IMG/VR virus record: IMGVR_UViG_3300046507_000773
Location: 162,811-226,810 of that record
Direction: 5' to 3' (one strand)
Length of the DNA: 64,000 nt
Source of the DNA: a virus
The position numbers were made by a program, and so were the translations under genes. Positions 16,179-24,368 of the stretch are shown here, piece after piece (the first letter of the stretch is position 1; every line of letters begins with the position of its first letter). A model generated the notes under the pieces. It searched no databases. It was not told the origin of the DNA and worked only from the letters and a program-made list of their open reading frames with translations.

Positions 16179-17711
16179 ATGGCGACTGAACTTACCATCA
16201 GGATGCGGACTCACCATTTTGTGGTGAACCGCATCACGCCTCGTAGTCGTCCGTGCGTGACGGCATTTGCGAGGCAATATATCCAATATGGTTTTTCTCG
16301 AGGTAACGGTTTTGCACGCCCAGCCTTGAAGGTCTATGCAGCCGCCACGGATGATCGGAGTGAGTATCGCTTCCATATCAACCAATGGGCTCCGTTCCAG
16401 GAGTTCTTGCGACTGCACCGACTGGATGAAGCTCTCATTGAGCTCATTCACGATCCTTTGCATGAGGCGCTACCTGTAGAGCTTCCTGTGCTCCCGCAGT
16501 GGGTGCCACGGGAATCCCAGCCGCTGGCGATTGAATACTTGGTAAAGCCGCCTCCGCCGCATTCCAAGTTCGTCGACATGCAGACAGGTAAAGGGAAATC
16601 CTTTTGCGCCATGCAGGGCATGTCCACTGTCGGTTTCCGAACCGTCGGTGTGATGAAGCCTCAGTTCCTTGCAAAATGGATTGAGGACATGGGGAGAACT
16701 TACGATTTGCCACTCGATCAATACGTGGTGATTCGTGGGTCGGACCAATTGATTGCGCTGCTACATCTTGCCATGTCGGGGGAGCTCACACAACGGGTGA
16801 TCCTGATCAGTAACAAGACGATGCAGAACTACATCAAGCTCTACGAAGAGCATGGTGCCGCAATCGTTGACATGGGCTACCCATGCATGCCTGACGAGAT
16901 GTGGGCGATACTGCAAGCTGGTATTCGCTTGATCGACGAAGTTCACATGGACTACCATCTGAACTTTAAGCTTGACCTGTACACCAACATCTACTTGTCG
17001 TTCTCGCTGTCGGCCACCTTGCTGTCTAAGGATGCCTTCCAGATGAGGATGTACGAGCTCGGCTACCCGATGGTGCAACGCTATAAGGGGCCAGCTTACG
17101 ACAAGTACGCACGTACCCGTGCTGTCTTGTACGCGTTTAAAGAACCGGACAAGATCAAGTGCCGTGAACGTGGCTCGACGATGTATTCGCACAATGTGTT
17201 CGAGGACAGCATCCTCAAGAGTCCCAAGATGACCGGGAACTTCTTCGAGTTTGCCAACACGATCTTAAAGCGCGAGTACCTGGAAGAAGGTTTCTACAAG
17301 AAGGGCGACCGGGCGATCATCTATTGCAGTTCGATCGACATGTGTACGGCCCTATCGGATTACTTGAAGAAGCTCTACCCAGACAAAGTCGTCAACCGTT
17401 ACGTGGGTCTTGATCCACGTGAACACCTGATGGAATCTGAGATCGTGGTCACCACACTCGGTTCCGCTGGTACGGGTCACGACATTCCGGACTTGACGAC
17501 TGTGATTCTCTTGGTCGCTATCCGGGCAAGTGCTGGTAACTTGCAGGGCTTTGGTCGCTTACGTAAGTTGAAAGACGGACGCACGCCGCGTTTCGCTTAC
17601 GGTGTGAACGAGGACAACCTCAAGCACGTCGAGTACCACGAGGACAAGCGGGAGCTCTTGGAGAGCCGCAGTGTTTCGTACAAGCTCGAGTACTATGATC
17701 TACTGATCTAG
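16179..17711 (+). CDS. SF2 DEAH/UvsW-like helicase
   Basis: 510 residues with the ordered superfamily 2 motifs: Walker A-type QTGKGKS (135-141), DEVH (253-256) for Mg-ATP, SAT (near 279), GSAGTGHDIPDLTTV (motif V, near 428) and QGFGRLR (456-462, motif VI with the arginine finger). The N-terminal 110 residues form an accessory region as in UvsW-type recombination and replication-fork helicases. It probably unwinds DNA or RNA in the phage nucleus. It follows the polymerase beta' gene by 25 bases, so a transcription-linked role is also possible. Start ATG 16179 with a weak AGG-type ribosome site. Confidence 0.88.
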   Translation: MATELTIRMRTHHFVVNRITPRSRPCVTAFARQYIQYGFSRGNGFARPALKVYAAATDDRSEYRFHINQWAPFQEFLRLHRLDEALIELIHDPLHEALPVELPVLPQWVPRESQPLAIEYLVKPPPPHSKFVDMQTGKGKSFCAMQGMSTVGFRTVGVMKPQFLAKWIEDMGRTYDLPLDQYVVIRGSDQLIALLHLAMSGELTQRVILISNKTMQNYIKLYEEHGAAIVDMGYPCMPDEMWAILQAGIRLIDEVHMDYHLNFKLDLYTNIYLSFSLSATLLSKDAFQMRMYELGYPMVQRYKGPAYDKYARTRAVLYAFKEPDKIKCRERGSTMYSHNVFEDSILKSPKMTGNFFEFANTILKREYLEEGFYKKGDRAIIYCSSIDMCTALSDYLKKLYPDKVVNRYVGLDPREHLMESEIVVTTLGSAGTGHDIPDLTTVILLVAIRASAGNLQGFGRLRKLKDGRTPRFAYGVNEDNLKHVEYHEDKRELLESRSVSYKLEYYDLLI

Positions 17712-17716
17712 TGGAG

Positions 17717-17748
17717 TCCCTCCTTCGGGAGGGGCTTCTTTTATGCCG
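17717..17748 (+). terminator. Terminator followed by TATGCCG
   Basis: CCCTCC/GGAGGG stem with TTCG loop, then CTTCTTT and TATGCCG (17742-17748). The ATG inside TATGCCG creates a false upstream start for the next gene. Confidence 0.85.
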
Positions 17749-17763
17749 CAAGGAGAAAAAGAA

Positions 17764-18231
17764 ATGTATCTTACTTACCAACAGCACGTCGAAGGCTCCA
17801 AACACCTGATGCGCACTCTGCCTATTTTGGCAGTGGCTCCAGCGTTCGGTGAGCTTCTCAATACCCTGGGAAGGCTCTGGGAAGTAGACGAGGACCTTAC
17901 GCTCGGTGTTCGCCATCTGGAAACGCCTTACGGTTCCCATGGGCGCACGGGCGATCCGTACAGCGTCTTCTATCTGTACGAAGACGAGAAGGCACCGAAT
18001 GCCCATCCGCAAGGGCTCGGTCTTCCCTGGGTCAAGATGAGTCGCAACCACGAGGACAAAAGCCCGACGGCAGTTCACATCGAGTACTACGTTGGGTCGG
18101 ACAAGAAGCGTGACGACTACTGCGACTTCCATTCGATCTATCAGAAGGCGTTGGCGGCAGCCCACTTTCTGTTCGAAGGCAAGATCAGCATTGACCCCAA
18201 CGAGTATCAGGAATTTAGCCTGACGCCCTAA
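17764..18231 (+). CDS. Hypothetical protein, 155 aa
   Basis: Starts at ATG 17764 behind AAGGAG; the in-frame ATG at 17743 belongs to the terminator-linked TATGCCG element and lies before the ribosome site. Compact soluble protein with several aromatic and His residues (GVRHLETPYGSHGRTGDPYS, DDYCDFHSIYQKALAAAHFLF). No known motif. It forms a one-gene unit between two terminators. Confidence 0.75.
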   Translation: MYLTYQQHVEGSKHLMRTLPILAVAPAFGELLNTLGRLWEVDEDLTLGVRHLETPYGSHGRTGDPYSVFYLYEDEKAPNAHPQGLGLPWVKMSRNHEDKSPTAVHIEYYVGSDKKRDDYCDFHSIYQKALAAAHFLFEGKISIDPNEYQEFSLTP

Positions 18232-18233
18232 CC

Positions 18234-18281
18234 CGGCATAAACCCCCAGGCTTATCACCTGGGGGCTCATCTTATTTTTTT
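18234..18281. terminator. Bidirectional terminator
   Basis: Stem CCCCCAGG/CCTGGGGG (18243-18265). On the + side a T-rich run of nine T follows; on the - side an A-tract leads to CGGCATA (18234-18240), that is TATGCCG on the - strand. Confidence 0.85.
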
Positions 18282-18286
18282 TTGTT

Positions 18287-18739
18287 TCAATAGTTGTTGC
18301 CAGGCTCCAGAACAATCACTTCCATCTCCGTCTCACCCAGATACTCGGTAATGAGAGGACGCACCTCATCCCATTCCAATCCACCTTTGCCGCAACCAAT
18401 GGCAGGGATCGCGATGCTTGTAAGGTCATGCTCCTTGTATGTCTCGGCTAATTTCTTCAGTCCCTCTTTAATCCACTTTAGTTGTGAATCATGTCCCCAG
18501 TAACGCTTTGTGGGAAAGCAGACTATCTTTGTGCCGTACTTTTCCGTAAAGACAAAGTACCCGTCCTTTTCAAAGACACCCGTGTTACATGCTTTTTTGT
18601 AGGCATCGTATAGACCACCATAGCGATTACGAAACGCAGCAGCCAGGCCATTCCCCATGACGCCGACTGTGTTGACCGGACACACCAAAGCTTTGGCTTT
18701 CGAGAAGAAGATATTCTCGTCTTGATGAAAAGTGATCAT
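18287..18739 (-). CDS. Macrodomain protein (DarG-like ADP-ribosyl hydrolase candidate)
   Basis: 150 residues, the size of a single macrodomain. Characteristic motifs are CPVNTVGVMGNGLAAAF near residues 20-36 (ADP-ribose-binding loop) and SIAIPAIGCGKGGLEWDEV near 112-130 (second binding loop). Macrodomains bind or remove ADP-ribose; the TVGVMGNGLA and GCGKGGLEW loops resemble the DarG type that strips ADP-ribose from DNA. In a phage this would counter DarT-type defence toxins or reverse modification of phage or host proteins. Start ATG 18739 has AGAAGGA at good spacing. Solitary - strand gene with its own terminator. The family is confident; the counter-defence role is inference. Confidence 0.88.
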   Translation of the reverse strand: MITFHQDENIFFSKAKALVCPVNTVGVMGNGLAAAFRNRYGGLYDAYKKACNTGVFEKDGYFVFTEKYGTKIVCFPTKRYWGHDSQLKWIKEGLKKLAETYKEHDLTSIAIPAIGCGKGGLEWDEVRPLITEYLGETEMEVIVLEPGNNY

Positions 18740-18840
18740 AATCCTTCTCTTGTAAGTTCAACTACAAGATGAGGTTCTCCAATATAAACCACATAGGAGG
18801 CGTAGAACTCCAGGGGGAAAACAACTACCGGGAAACTATC

Positions 18841-19353
18841 ATGGCAATCATCCGACCGACTCGGAAAAACTCAGGAGTGGAAACACTCATCAAGATCTTA
18901 GCACTACTTACTGATGACATTACGCTCTTTAATGGGCAGATCCTAATGTCGCAGTTTAGCATCGGCTTACTCCAAGCCACCAAGATGAGCCTTTTCATCG
19001 ACCCAAGTCCTTTTGCGTACATCGGCCCGAGAAACGTGTGGCTCCAGGACTACAAAGATGGTGTCAGCGTGTATTACGCGAATGAAATAGAAGCCTGTGA
19101 GTTTCTAGGACGACTTGAGCTTAAAATCAGTTTGGAAGAAAGCTTTCCAGAAAAGAATCGCCAGCATTACCGATTGGACGATTTAGATACCGCAGCAGAA
19201 CACATCCGTAACTATCTTCTCATCGGGCTCTACCCAGGGCACAAGATTGAACCACCGACCAATGAGTGGCTCAACAAGTTTATTAAAGCACGAGAGTGGG
19301 ATGTACTGGCCACCTTTGAACCCTCCGACATCGCGCTACTTAAACCAAGATAA
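18841..19353 (+). CDS. Hypothetical protein, 170 aa
   Basis: I place the start at ATG 18841 (MAIIRPTRKNSG). The frame is open back to ATG 18769, but that start has no ribosome site and would leave only 29 bases to the divergent macrodomain gene. An AGGAGG at 18796-18801 has no start codon in range, so the start is uncertain. The sequence is soluble, with hydrophobic helix ETLIKILALLTDD and an acidic C-terminal half. No recognised motif. Confidence 0.65.
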   Translation: MAIIRPTRKNSGVETLIKILALLTDDITLFNGQILMSQFSIGLLQATKMSLFIDPSPFAYIGPRNVWLQDYKDGVSVYYANEIEACEFLGRLELKISLEESFPEKNRQHYRLDDLDTAAEHIRNYLLIGLYPGHKIEPPTNEWLNKFIKAREWDVLATFEPSDIALLKPR

Positions 19354-19394
19354 CGGCATACGGCCCCACCCTTTGGGGTGGGGCTTTATGACCG
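19354..19394. terminator. Bidirectional terminator
   Basis: GCCCCACC/GGTGGGGC stem between convergent genes, with CGGCATA (19354-19360) on one side and CTTTATGACCG on the other. Confidence 0.85.
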
Positions 19395-19395
19395 A

Positions 19396-19788
19396 TTACT
19401 TACCACTGTTCTTTCTTTTTTCTTCCTCGAGGCGATCCAGCTCTTTCTGCCGTGCTTCGACTTCTTCCTTCAAGAGCTGCAAGCAGCTTTGAATGTACAT
19501 CTCACCCACGTACCTAGGCATGTCGAGGAACCGATCAAACGTGATACCCGTGTACTTGAGTACTTGGGCAGCGTGATAGGCCTTCATGCGTTCGGGTGTG
19601 GGATCGAATAGGTCGATGTTCTCAGCAGGGCGATGGCGAATCAGTGACATGTCATCAGTCTGCCGCGCGTGATCATGGATGCCGTACGTTGTTTCGTACG
19701 CGTCACGCATCAGAAGCTGAGTTTCCACAGAACTAATTACTGGTGCCACCTTAAGCAAGGCTTTGATGGCGCTCTCTGACGAGACCAT
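19396..19788 (-). CDS. Probable -1 frameshift extension of the 519-aa gene upstream
   Basis: The ORF from ATG 19788 gives 130 residues, but there is no ribosome site before it. The frame is open upstream through the end of the 519-residue gene back to a slippery T TTT TTC. Reading through after a -1 slip adds 155 residues (25 before this ATG) and a total of 661. The extension ends in a charged coiled-coil-like helix (LLKEEVEARQKELDRLEEEK). Independent translation from ATG 19788 or TTG 19791 remains possible but is poorly supported. Function unknown; frameshifted C-terminal extensions in tailed phages are typical of tail assembly chaperones. Confidence 0.7.
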   Translation of the reverse strand: MVSSESAIKALLKVAPVISSVETQLLMRDAYETTYGIHDHARQTDDMSLIRHRPAENIDLFDPTPERMKAYHAAQVLKYTGITFDRFLDMPRYVGEMYIQSCLQLLKEEVEARQKELDRLEEEKRKNSGK

Positions 19789-19820
19789 CAAGCCAAAGCT
19801 GGACGAAGGAACCAGCTCTT

Positions 19821-21380
19821 TTAGCGGTTCCTGATCTGCTCGACCCTCTGCACGAGCAGGATGAAAAAAGTGTGGAACACGTCAATCGGCAGCAGGTGCG
19901 GATAGTTCGGGTTCATCACTTTCTCATCCACTGGCTCACCCGGCTCAACAGGCACTGCCACCAGGCAGACGGTCACGTCGTTGATGTACTTCTTCACCTC
20001 ACGGAAGTACACCTCGCTTGCCTCGTTATCGGCACTCATGTCGTCGAGCAGTGCGTCGATGACGTCCTGATCTTCGCCCGTAGTGTAGATGACGCCGTTG
20101 ACGTGGACAGCCTTGATCCAGTGGCCGAATTGGCGCATGTCGCTGGCTTTGCCGTGCTGGTTGATGAAGTCGTTGCGGGCATCGTCCGTCGGCGGCAGTG
20201 CAAATGCTTTGTCGACCATCGTGACGATGTTGTTGATCCAGCGCTGACCCGAGTTGAGGTACTCGTTGACAGTCGGGACCTTCAGCTCGATCGAAACGTT
20301 CTCGTTCAGGGGCACCATGCGCGGCTGACCGCGGGTGAACTCCTTGCGATACTTTTCCAGATCGTCGTCGGTGACGTTCATGCCGTAGCGCTGCGACAGG
20401 TGTGCGCGTTGCCATGGAGTGAACGCACGGTTGTCGAACCACTGCATCTTCGGGATCGACACGACACCATTGCGAGTCGGCGTTTGCGTGGCTGCATTGC
20501 TCAGCAGTGCGCGGCTATAGTTAAAGCCGTTCGGCCAGATTGCAGCGGCGCCGCCCAGAATGAACGATGGCAGATCGGTGATCAGCATCTTGTCGCCCAG
20601 GTTCTCGATACCGGATTTCAGCGTCGAGTCGTAGACCATGTTGGTCACGAACTGCGAGATACTGCCGGCGAAGAACGAGTTCATGTTCGAGAACGCCACA
20701 CCGGTGGTTTCACGGCCCATCTGGATTTTGTCTTCAGCCAGGTGACGCATGAGGTCGATGTAGTTGGCGTCGGAGCCAGCACGAACCGAAACCCAGAAGC
20801 CGCTATGGGGCAGCATCACTTGGCGCGGCGTGCCACGACCCATCAGGGCGCGCACTTGCAGAACAGCACGTTCGCCGGTCAGCTTTTCGCCTTCCTTGGC
20901 ACCGATCTTGACAGCGCCCATGCCGAGCTTGGCGCCTTCGTGGTCGATGAACTGTTTCCATTCGGCGTCAGCACGGGAAGCAGCGTCACCCAGTGCGTCT
21001 CCGTCGTACAGGTTGTTCAGGGACAGCTGGAGAACGTTCAGCCAACGAGCAGCCCGCGGGTCCTTTTCCAGGTCCAGCTTCGGGATCTGTTCGATGACTT
21101 CCTGGATACGCTCTTGCGTTTCCGGCGGCAGTGCCACGACAGGCAGCTTCTGGTTCAGATCCTTGAAAGGCTTTTCTTCCATCGGATTCGTGTCCATCAC
21201 AGCGTTGTCGGGCTGTTCACGCGGCGTGAGCTTGATGTGCGTTTGTTCGACGGCGACGACGTCTTCTTGCGTGGCGGGAGCCGCAGCCGGAGCAGGAGTT
21301 GCATCCGGTTGTGCGGTCATATCGGGCGCAGCTTGTGCGCCCGACTCCACCACAGGGTCTTTTTGATCCTGGGTATCCAT
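19821..21380 (-). CDS. Large phage protein, 519 aa (0-frame product of a -1 frameshift pair)
   Basis: Residues 1-75 are Pro/Ala/Gln-rich and disordered; the rest looks folded, with a mixed alpha/beta central region (MLPHSGFWVSVRAGSDANYI, MGRETTGVAFSNMNSFF) and an acidic segment near 455 (EDQDVIDALLDDMSADNEAS). No recognised domain. The N-terminal stretch and strong codon bias fit a structural or assembly protein. Near the end a slippery TTTTTTC plus hairpin should send some ribosomes into the -1 frame, giving a 661-residue form. It is the second gene of a - strand unit of two or three, after the 204-residue protein. The opposing + strand ORF is His/Val-rich and is rejected as shadow. Confidence 0.8.
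   Translation of the reverse strand: MDTQDQKDPVVESGAQAAPDMTAQPDATPAPAAAPATQEDVVAVEQTHIKLTPREQPDNAVMDTNPMEEKPFKDLNQKLPVVALPPETQERIQEVIEQIPKLDLEKDPRAARWLNVLQLSLNNLYDGDALGDAASRADAEWKQFIDHEGAKLGMGAVKIGAKEGEKLTGERAVLQVRALMGRGTPRQVMLPHSGFWVSVRAGSDANYIDLMRHLAEDKIQMGRETTGVAFSNMNSFFAGSISQFVTNMVYDSTLKSGIENLGDKMLITDLPSFILGGAAAIWPNGFNYSRALLSNAATQTPTRNGVVSIPKMQWFDNRAFTPWQRAHLSQRYGMNVTDDDLEKYRKEFTRGQPRMVPLNENVSIELKVPTVNEYLNSGQRWINNIVTMVDKAFALPPTDDARNDFINQHGKASDMRQFGHWIKAVHVNGVIYTTGEDQDVIDALLDDMSADNEASEVYFREVKKYINDVTVCLVAVPVEPGEPVDEKVMNPNYPHLLPIDVFHTFFILLVQRVEQIRNR
19836..19869 (-). promoter_or_regulatory. Programmed -1 ribosomal frameshift signal
   Basis: On the - strand the heptamer TTTTTTC (19869 to 19863) is in the required phase (act|ttt|ttc in the 0 frame). 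Three bases later a perfect seven-pair stem CTGCTCG/CGAGCAG with a ten-base loop begins. A -1 slip joins the 519-residue frame to the next ORF with no intervening stop. The 0-frame stop is at 19823-19821. Confidence 0.7.
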
Positions 21381-21398
21381 GGTTTCTTTCTTCAGGTA

Positions 21399-22013
21399 TT
21401 AAGCAGCAACCGGCTCTTCGATGACGCGCACCTTGGTACCCAGCGGTACCGGGTTGCCGTACTTGTCTTCTTGCACGGTGGCGCCGTTGTACTGCTTGAC
21501 GTAGACTTCGATCGGGTTCTCGTCGGTGGCAGCTGCGTAGCTGGCCAGGACTTGACGGGTGTGGGCTTGCTGACGTGCCTCGGCGTCCGACAGGTACTGG
21601 ATGATGTCCGCTTTGGTCGGCAGGATGAAGGCGTCGTATTCCGACTGCCAGGCGACGTACTTCTCGACCAGGCCGTAGGTCTTGAAGACTTCGTCGTAGT
21701 CGGCTTCACGGCCGGTGCGACCGGCGTGTTCTGCGCGGATCGGCTTGATCGATTCCAGCATGCGCAGCAGGTCGGTCTGCAGCAGGCGCACTTTCATTTC
21801 CAGGTCGCCACGCTCTTCCTGGGACAGGAACGCGATCAGCTTGTGGTTCTTCAGGGCGTCCTTGAATTCCAGCGGGATCACCAGGCTTGTCAGGCAGGCG
21901 GCCGAAATCTTCTCGACTTCATCCCAGCCTTTACGGCCTTCGTCTTTGAGGTTTTGGGCCTGTTGTGCAGCTTGCTGGTCGCGGAATTTGCGAGCGTCGC
22001 TCTTCTTGGTCAT
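21399..22013 (-). CDS. Hypothetical protein, 204 aa, probable assembly or structural factor
   Basis: Start ATG 22013 (MTKKSDARKFRDQQ) with GGAG upstream; the longer frame would add 36 residues of non-coding character. The N-terminal 40 residues are charged and helical (QQAAQQAQNLKDEGRKGWDE), then a compact helical domain, then a short beta-rich end (YGNPVPLGTKVRVIEE). It precedes the 519-residue frameshift gene by 18 bases in the same unit, so the two probably work together. A size and position like this suit a tail or baseplate assembly factor, but that is inference. Confidence 0.75.
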   Translation of the reverse strand: MTKKSDARKFRDQQAAQQAQNLKDEGRKGWDEVEKISAACLTSLVIPLEFKDALKNHKLIAFLSQEERGDLEMKVRLLQTDLLRMLESIKPIRAEHAGRTGREADYDEVFKTYGLVEKYVAWQSEYDAFILPTKADIIQYLSDAEARQQAHTRQVLASYAAATDENPIEVYVKQYNGATVQEDKYGNPVPLGTKVRVIEEPVAA

Positions 22014-22172
22014 GGTACATTTACTCCAGTGTGAACTATTATAGAAAGAGGGTGATGCCAAATCTTCTGACGATAGGAGAGCCAGTTGAGAAACTGTGGC
22101 ATTTCCGAGAAGTAACGTCAAGGCTATTAAATTTGACGTAACAGTATTTTTTAACTTTTACCTGGAGCACGC
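22014..22172. promoter_or_regulatory. Divergent control region
   Basis: 159 bases between divergent genes, AT-rich near both ends. It holds a perfect inverted repeat ACGTCAA (22115-22121)/TTGACGT (22133-22139) around an AT-rich spacer. No other feature is seen. Confidence 0.4.
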
Positions 22173-23003
22173 ATGCTCGACATTTTGGATAGTTACCTGG
22201 GATCGGCAACTACCCCTGAACTTCACAACATCCTTCGTGAAGCCCATGACTACTTGGAACAAGTCGGGCGTGATGACATCGGCAGTTATTTCGAGGAACT
22301 CCTCATGACTGACGGTGACCGCGATGACGGTGGTACTTTGCAGGCAATCGTTCAGGGGACGCAAGCGATTCTGCATCAGGTCTTACAACAACACGGCGTG
22401 ACCTTGTCTGCTGATACGCCACTTGAAACCTTGACCAATACGCTCAAGGTACTTGTCGCTATCCCCACATATGGTAATACGGGTGAAGTACTCGGTATTA
22501 TCTTGGCTGAACATTCGCCAGGCGTTACGTTTGCAGAAATCGCAGGCATCGTGGGTCACATCGAAGTCGAAACTTACCTCACCTACGTGACGGAAATCAG
22601 CTCGGCTTTGATCATGCGAATCAAAGAACTCGTTTCGGTGCAAGAAGAAGAAGTGATTACCGAAGAAGAACTCCTGGTTCGTCGACAGCACGTTGAGAAG
22701 CTGCGGTTCTACTGCACCTTCATCCAGCGCGAACAACTCGAAATCGCCAAGATGATCAAAGACGGCATGCCGGTTGGCTACCCGTTCAAGGTCTACGCTG
22801 ATGCGATTGGTCGTCGCTTTGAGACCTTCCCTATTGATAAGATCGCCTACGAGATGTACGGCATGGCTCTCGTTTCGGTCGATGGCACGAATAACCCCCG
22901 TGCCATTATTAATAGCAACATCAACCAATACATCGCTGACTTGAACGTCATCACGAAAGTGGACGTACTGGTAAGCGACCTTCTTTTGAAGCTCCATAAA
23001 TGA
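22173..23003 (+). CDS. Hypothetical protein coupled to virion RNA polymerase beta' gene, 276 aa
   Basis: ATG 22173 with CTGGAG. Mostly helical acidic protein; residues 150-180 form a charged helix (KELVSVQEEEVITEEELLVR), followed by RQHVEKLRFYCTFIQREQL. Its stop overlaps the ATG of the beta' C gene by four bases (ATGA), so the two are made together. It may be another piece of the split virion polymerase or an accessory factor: it lacks any recognisable beta or beta' signature, so I do not assign it. Confidence 0.75.
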   Translation: MLDILDSYLGSATTPELHNILREAHDYLEQVGRDDIGSYFEELLMTDGDRDDGGTLQAIVQGTQAILHQVLQQHGVTLSADTPLETLTNTLKVLVAIPTYGNTGEVLGIILAEHSPGVTFAEIAGIVGHIEVETYLTYVTEISSALIMRIKELVSVQEEEVITEEELLVRRQHVEKLRFYCTFIQREQLEIAKMIKDGMPVGYPFKVYADAIGRRFETFPIDKIAYEMYGMALVSVDGTNNPRAIINSNINQYIADLNVITKVDVLVSDLLLKLHK

Positions 23004-24304
23004 AACGTCGCGAATACTTACTCGCAGCGCTAAAGGCAGGAGAGTACCGCCGTCGTGCATGGCTTTACTCCACCTTCGCGCTGATCCAGGAAGCTCCGGA
23101 CGCATGGAAGAAAGAACCCTACGCTTACCGCGTGGTGCAAACCCCGACGGGGTACTTCTTCGTCGATCCGGAAAACAACAACGAGCTTACTCAAATCGAC
23201 GATGCGACGATTGGGCAACCTCTCTTCGCAGTGACGGAACACATCGATCTCAAAGCTGGTGACGTTCCAAACCTCACCAAGGATCTGGCGCCACGCGTTG
23301 GCAACCTTCTGTTTAATTACATCGTGGTTGTCTACGGCCTCAATTCCAAACTTCCTTTCCTGGAAGGCAAAGTCACTGCCGGTAAGATCGAGGACATGAT
23401 CTTGGCAAAGCTCAAGGACACTCCCGAGAATGAAGCTGACCGTAAGGATAGCGAAATCTACGTGGACGACTACTTGCGCTTTGCTGACGCCATGTTCTTC
23501 CTTACCTGCCTGTCGCAAATTTGCGTGCCAGCAGCGACGCCCAAATCCATGGTGCCGGCCCCTGGCATTTACGAGTACCGCGATAAGCTCATTGCCGAGC
23601 AACCTGACCGGCACAACGATCCTGCCTTCGTGGCAGAAGTCGATGCAAAACTTGTGGCTTACGATCGCGAATACCTCAAGGGTGATCGCTCGTCAGACTT
23701 CTACATTAGTGGCAAGTCGTTTGACATCGTGCGTAAAAAGCGTTTCGGTGTCATTGGTGCAGAAAAGGGCATCGAAGAAAACGTGAGCGTGAAGCTTATT
23801 CCGAAATCGCTCGAAGAAGGCTGGGACATCAAGCACTTCCCGGCGATGAACGATTCGCTCCGTACGGGTTCTTACAACCGTGGTGCACAGACGGTTCTGG
23901 GTGGTGAATCCGTGAAGTGGCTTTTGCGAGCTTCTTCGAACATCTACATCCGGGAAGACGACTGCGCTTCGGAAGTGGGCATCACTCGTCCTGTAACGAT
24001 GGACAACTACAAGCTGCTCATCGGCTACTACGGCATCATCGGTGGTAAGACGGTGTTGTTGGACGAAGAAAAGATTCGTCCCTTCATCGGGAAATACATG
24101 GTGTTGCGTTCGCCGCAATACTGCCACACCGAAGGCACCGGCTATTGCAAAACCTGCTGTGGCCCGATGCTCTCCAGTAATCCGACGGGCCTTTCGATGG
24201 CAGTGTCGGACTATGGTAATGCGTTCTTGTACATGTACATGTCTGCAGCGCACGCCAAAGCTACGAAACTGGCAGCGGTAGATATCGAAACAGCCTTTAC
24301 CTAA
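23000..24304 (+). CDS. DNA-directed RNA polymerase beta' subunit, C-terminal part (second, probably virion polymerase)
   Basis: 434 residues. Motifs in beta' order: ESVKWLLRASSNIYIREDDC near 310-329 (equivalent to the GYLTRRLVDVxQDxxIxxxDC segment), then LRSPQYCHTEGTGYCKTCCG (C375, C383, C386, C387; zinc site), then NPTGLSMAVSDYGN and an HAKATKL stretch where the SIGEP/TQL region would be. It differs from the beta' C part at 14000, so the phage carries two polymerases. By order it matches phiKZ gp80, a subunit of the injected virion polymerase that transcribes early genes. The other virion polymerase parts are not in the window. Confidence 0.88.
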   Translation: MKRREYLLAALKAGEYRRRAWLYSTFALIQEAPDAWKKEPYAYRVVQTPTGYFFVDPENNNELTQIDDATIGQPLFAVTEHIDLKAGDVPNLTKDLAPRVGNLLFNYIVVVYGLNSKLPFLEGKVTAGKIEDMILAKLKDTPENEADRKDSEIYVDDYLRFADAMFFLTCLSQICVPAATPKSMVPAPGIYEYRDKLIAEQPDRHNDPAFVAEVDAKLVAYDREYLKGDRSSDFYISGKSFDIVRKKRFGVIGAEKGIEENVSVKLIPKSLEEGWDIKHFPAMNDSLRTGSYNRGAQTVLGGESVKWLLRASSNIYIREDDCASEVGITRPVTMDNYKLLIGYYGIIGGKTVLLDEEKIRPFIGKYMVLRSPQYCHTEGTGYCKTCCGPMLSSNPTGLSMAVSDYGNAFLYMYMSAAHAKATKLAAVDIETAFT

Positions 24305-24368
24305 TAATCTGACTACGGCACTTTTGTAGACTAGATTTCTATTTATCACCTTTTAAGGAGAGCCACGC

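Noticed and set aside
17743-17763. ATG 17743 as start of the 155-residue gene
   Set aside because: It is the ATG of TATGCCG after a terminator and lies before the AAGGAG ribosome site that serves ATG 17764.
19872-22034. 720-codon + strand ORF
   Set aside because: His/Val/Arg-rich shadow of the two - strand genes, which have ribosome sites and balanced composition.
22173-23003. Calling the 276-residue gene a polymerase subunit
   Set aside because: It is coupled to the second beta' part but shows no beta or beta' motif; left as hypothetical.
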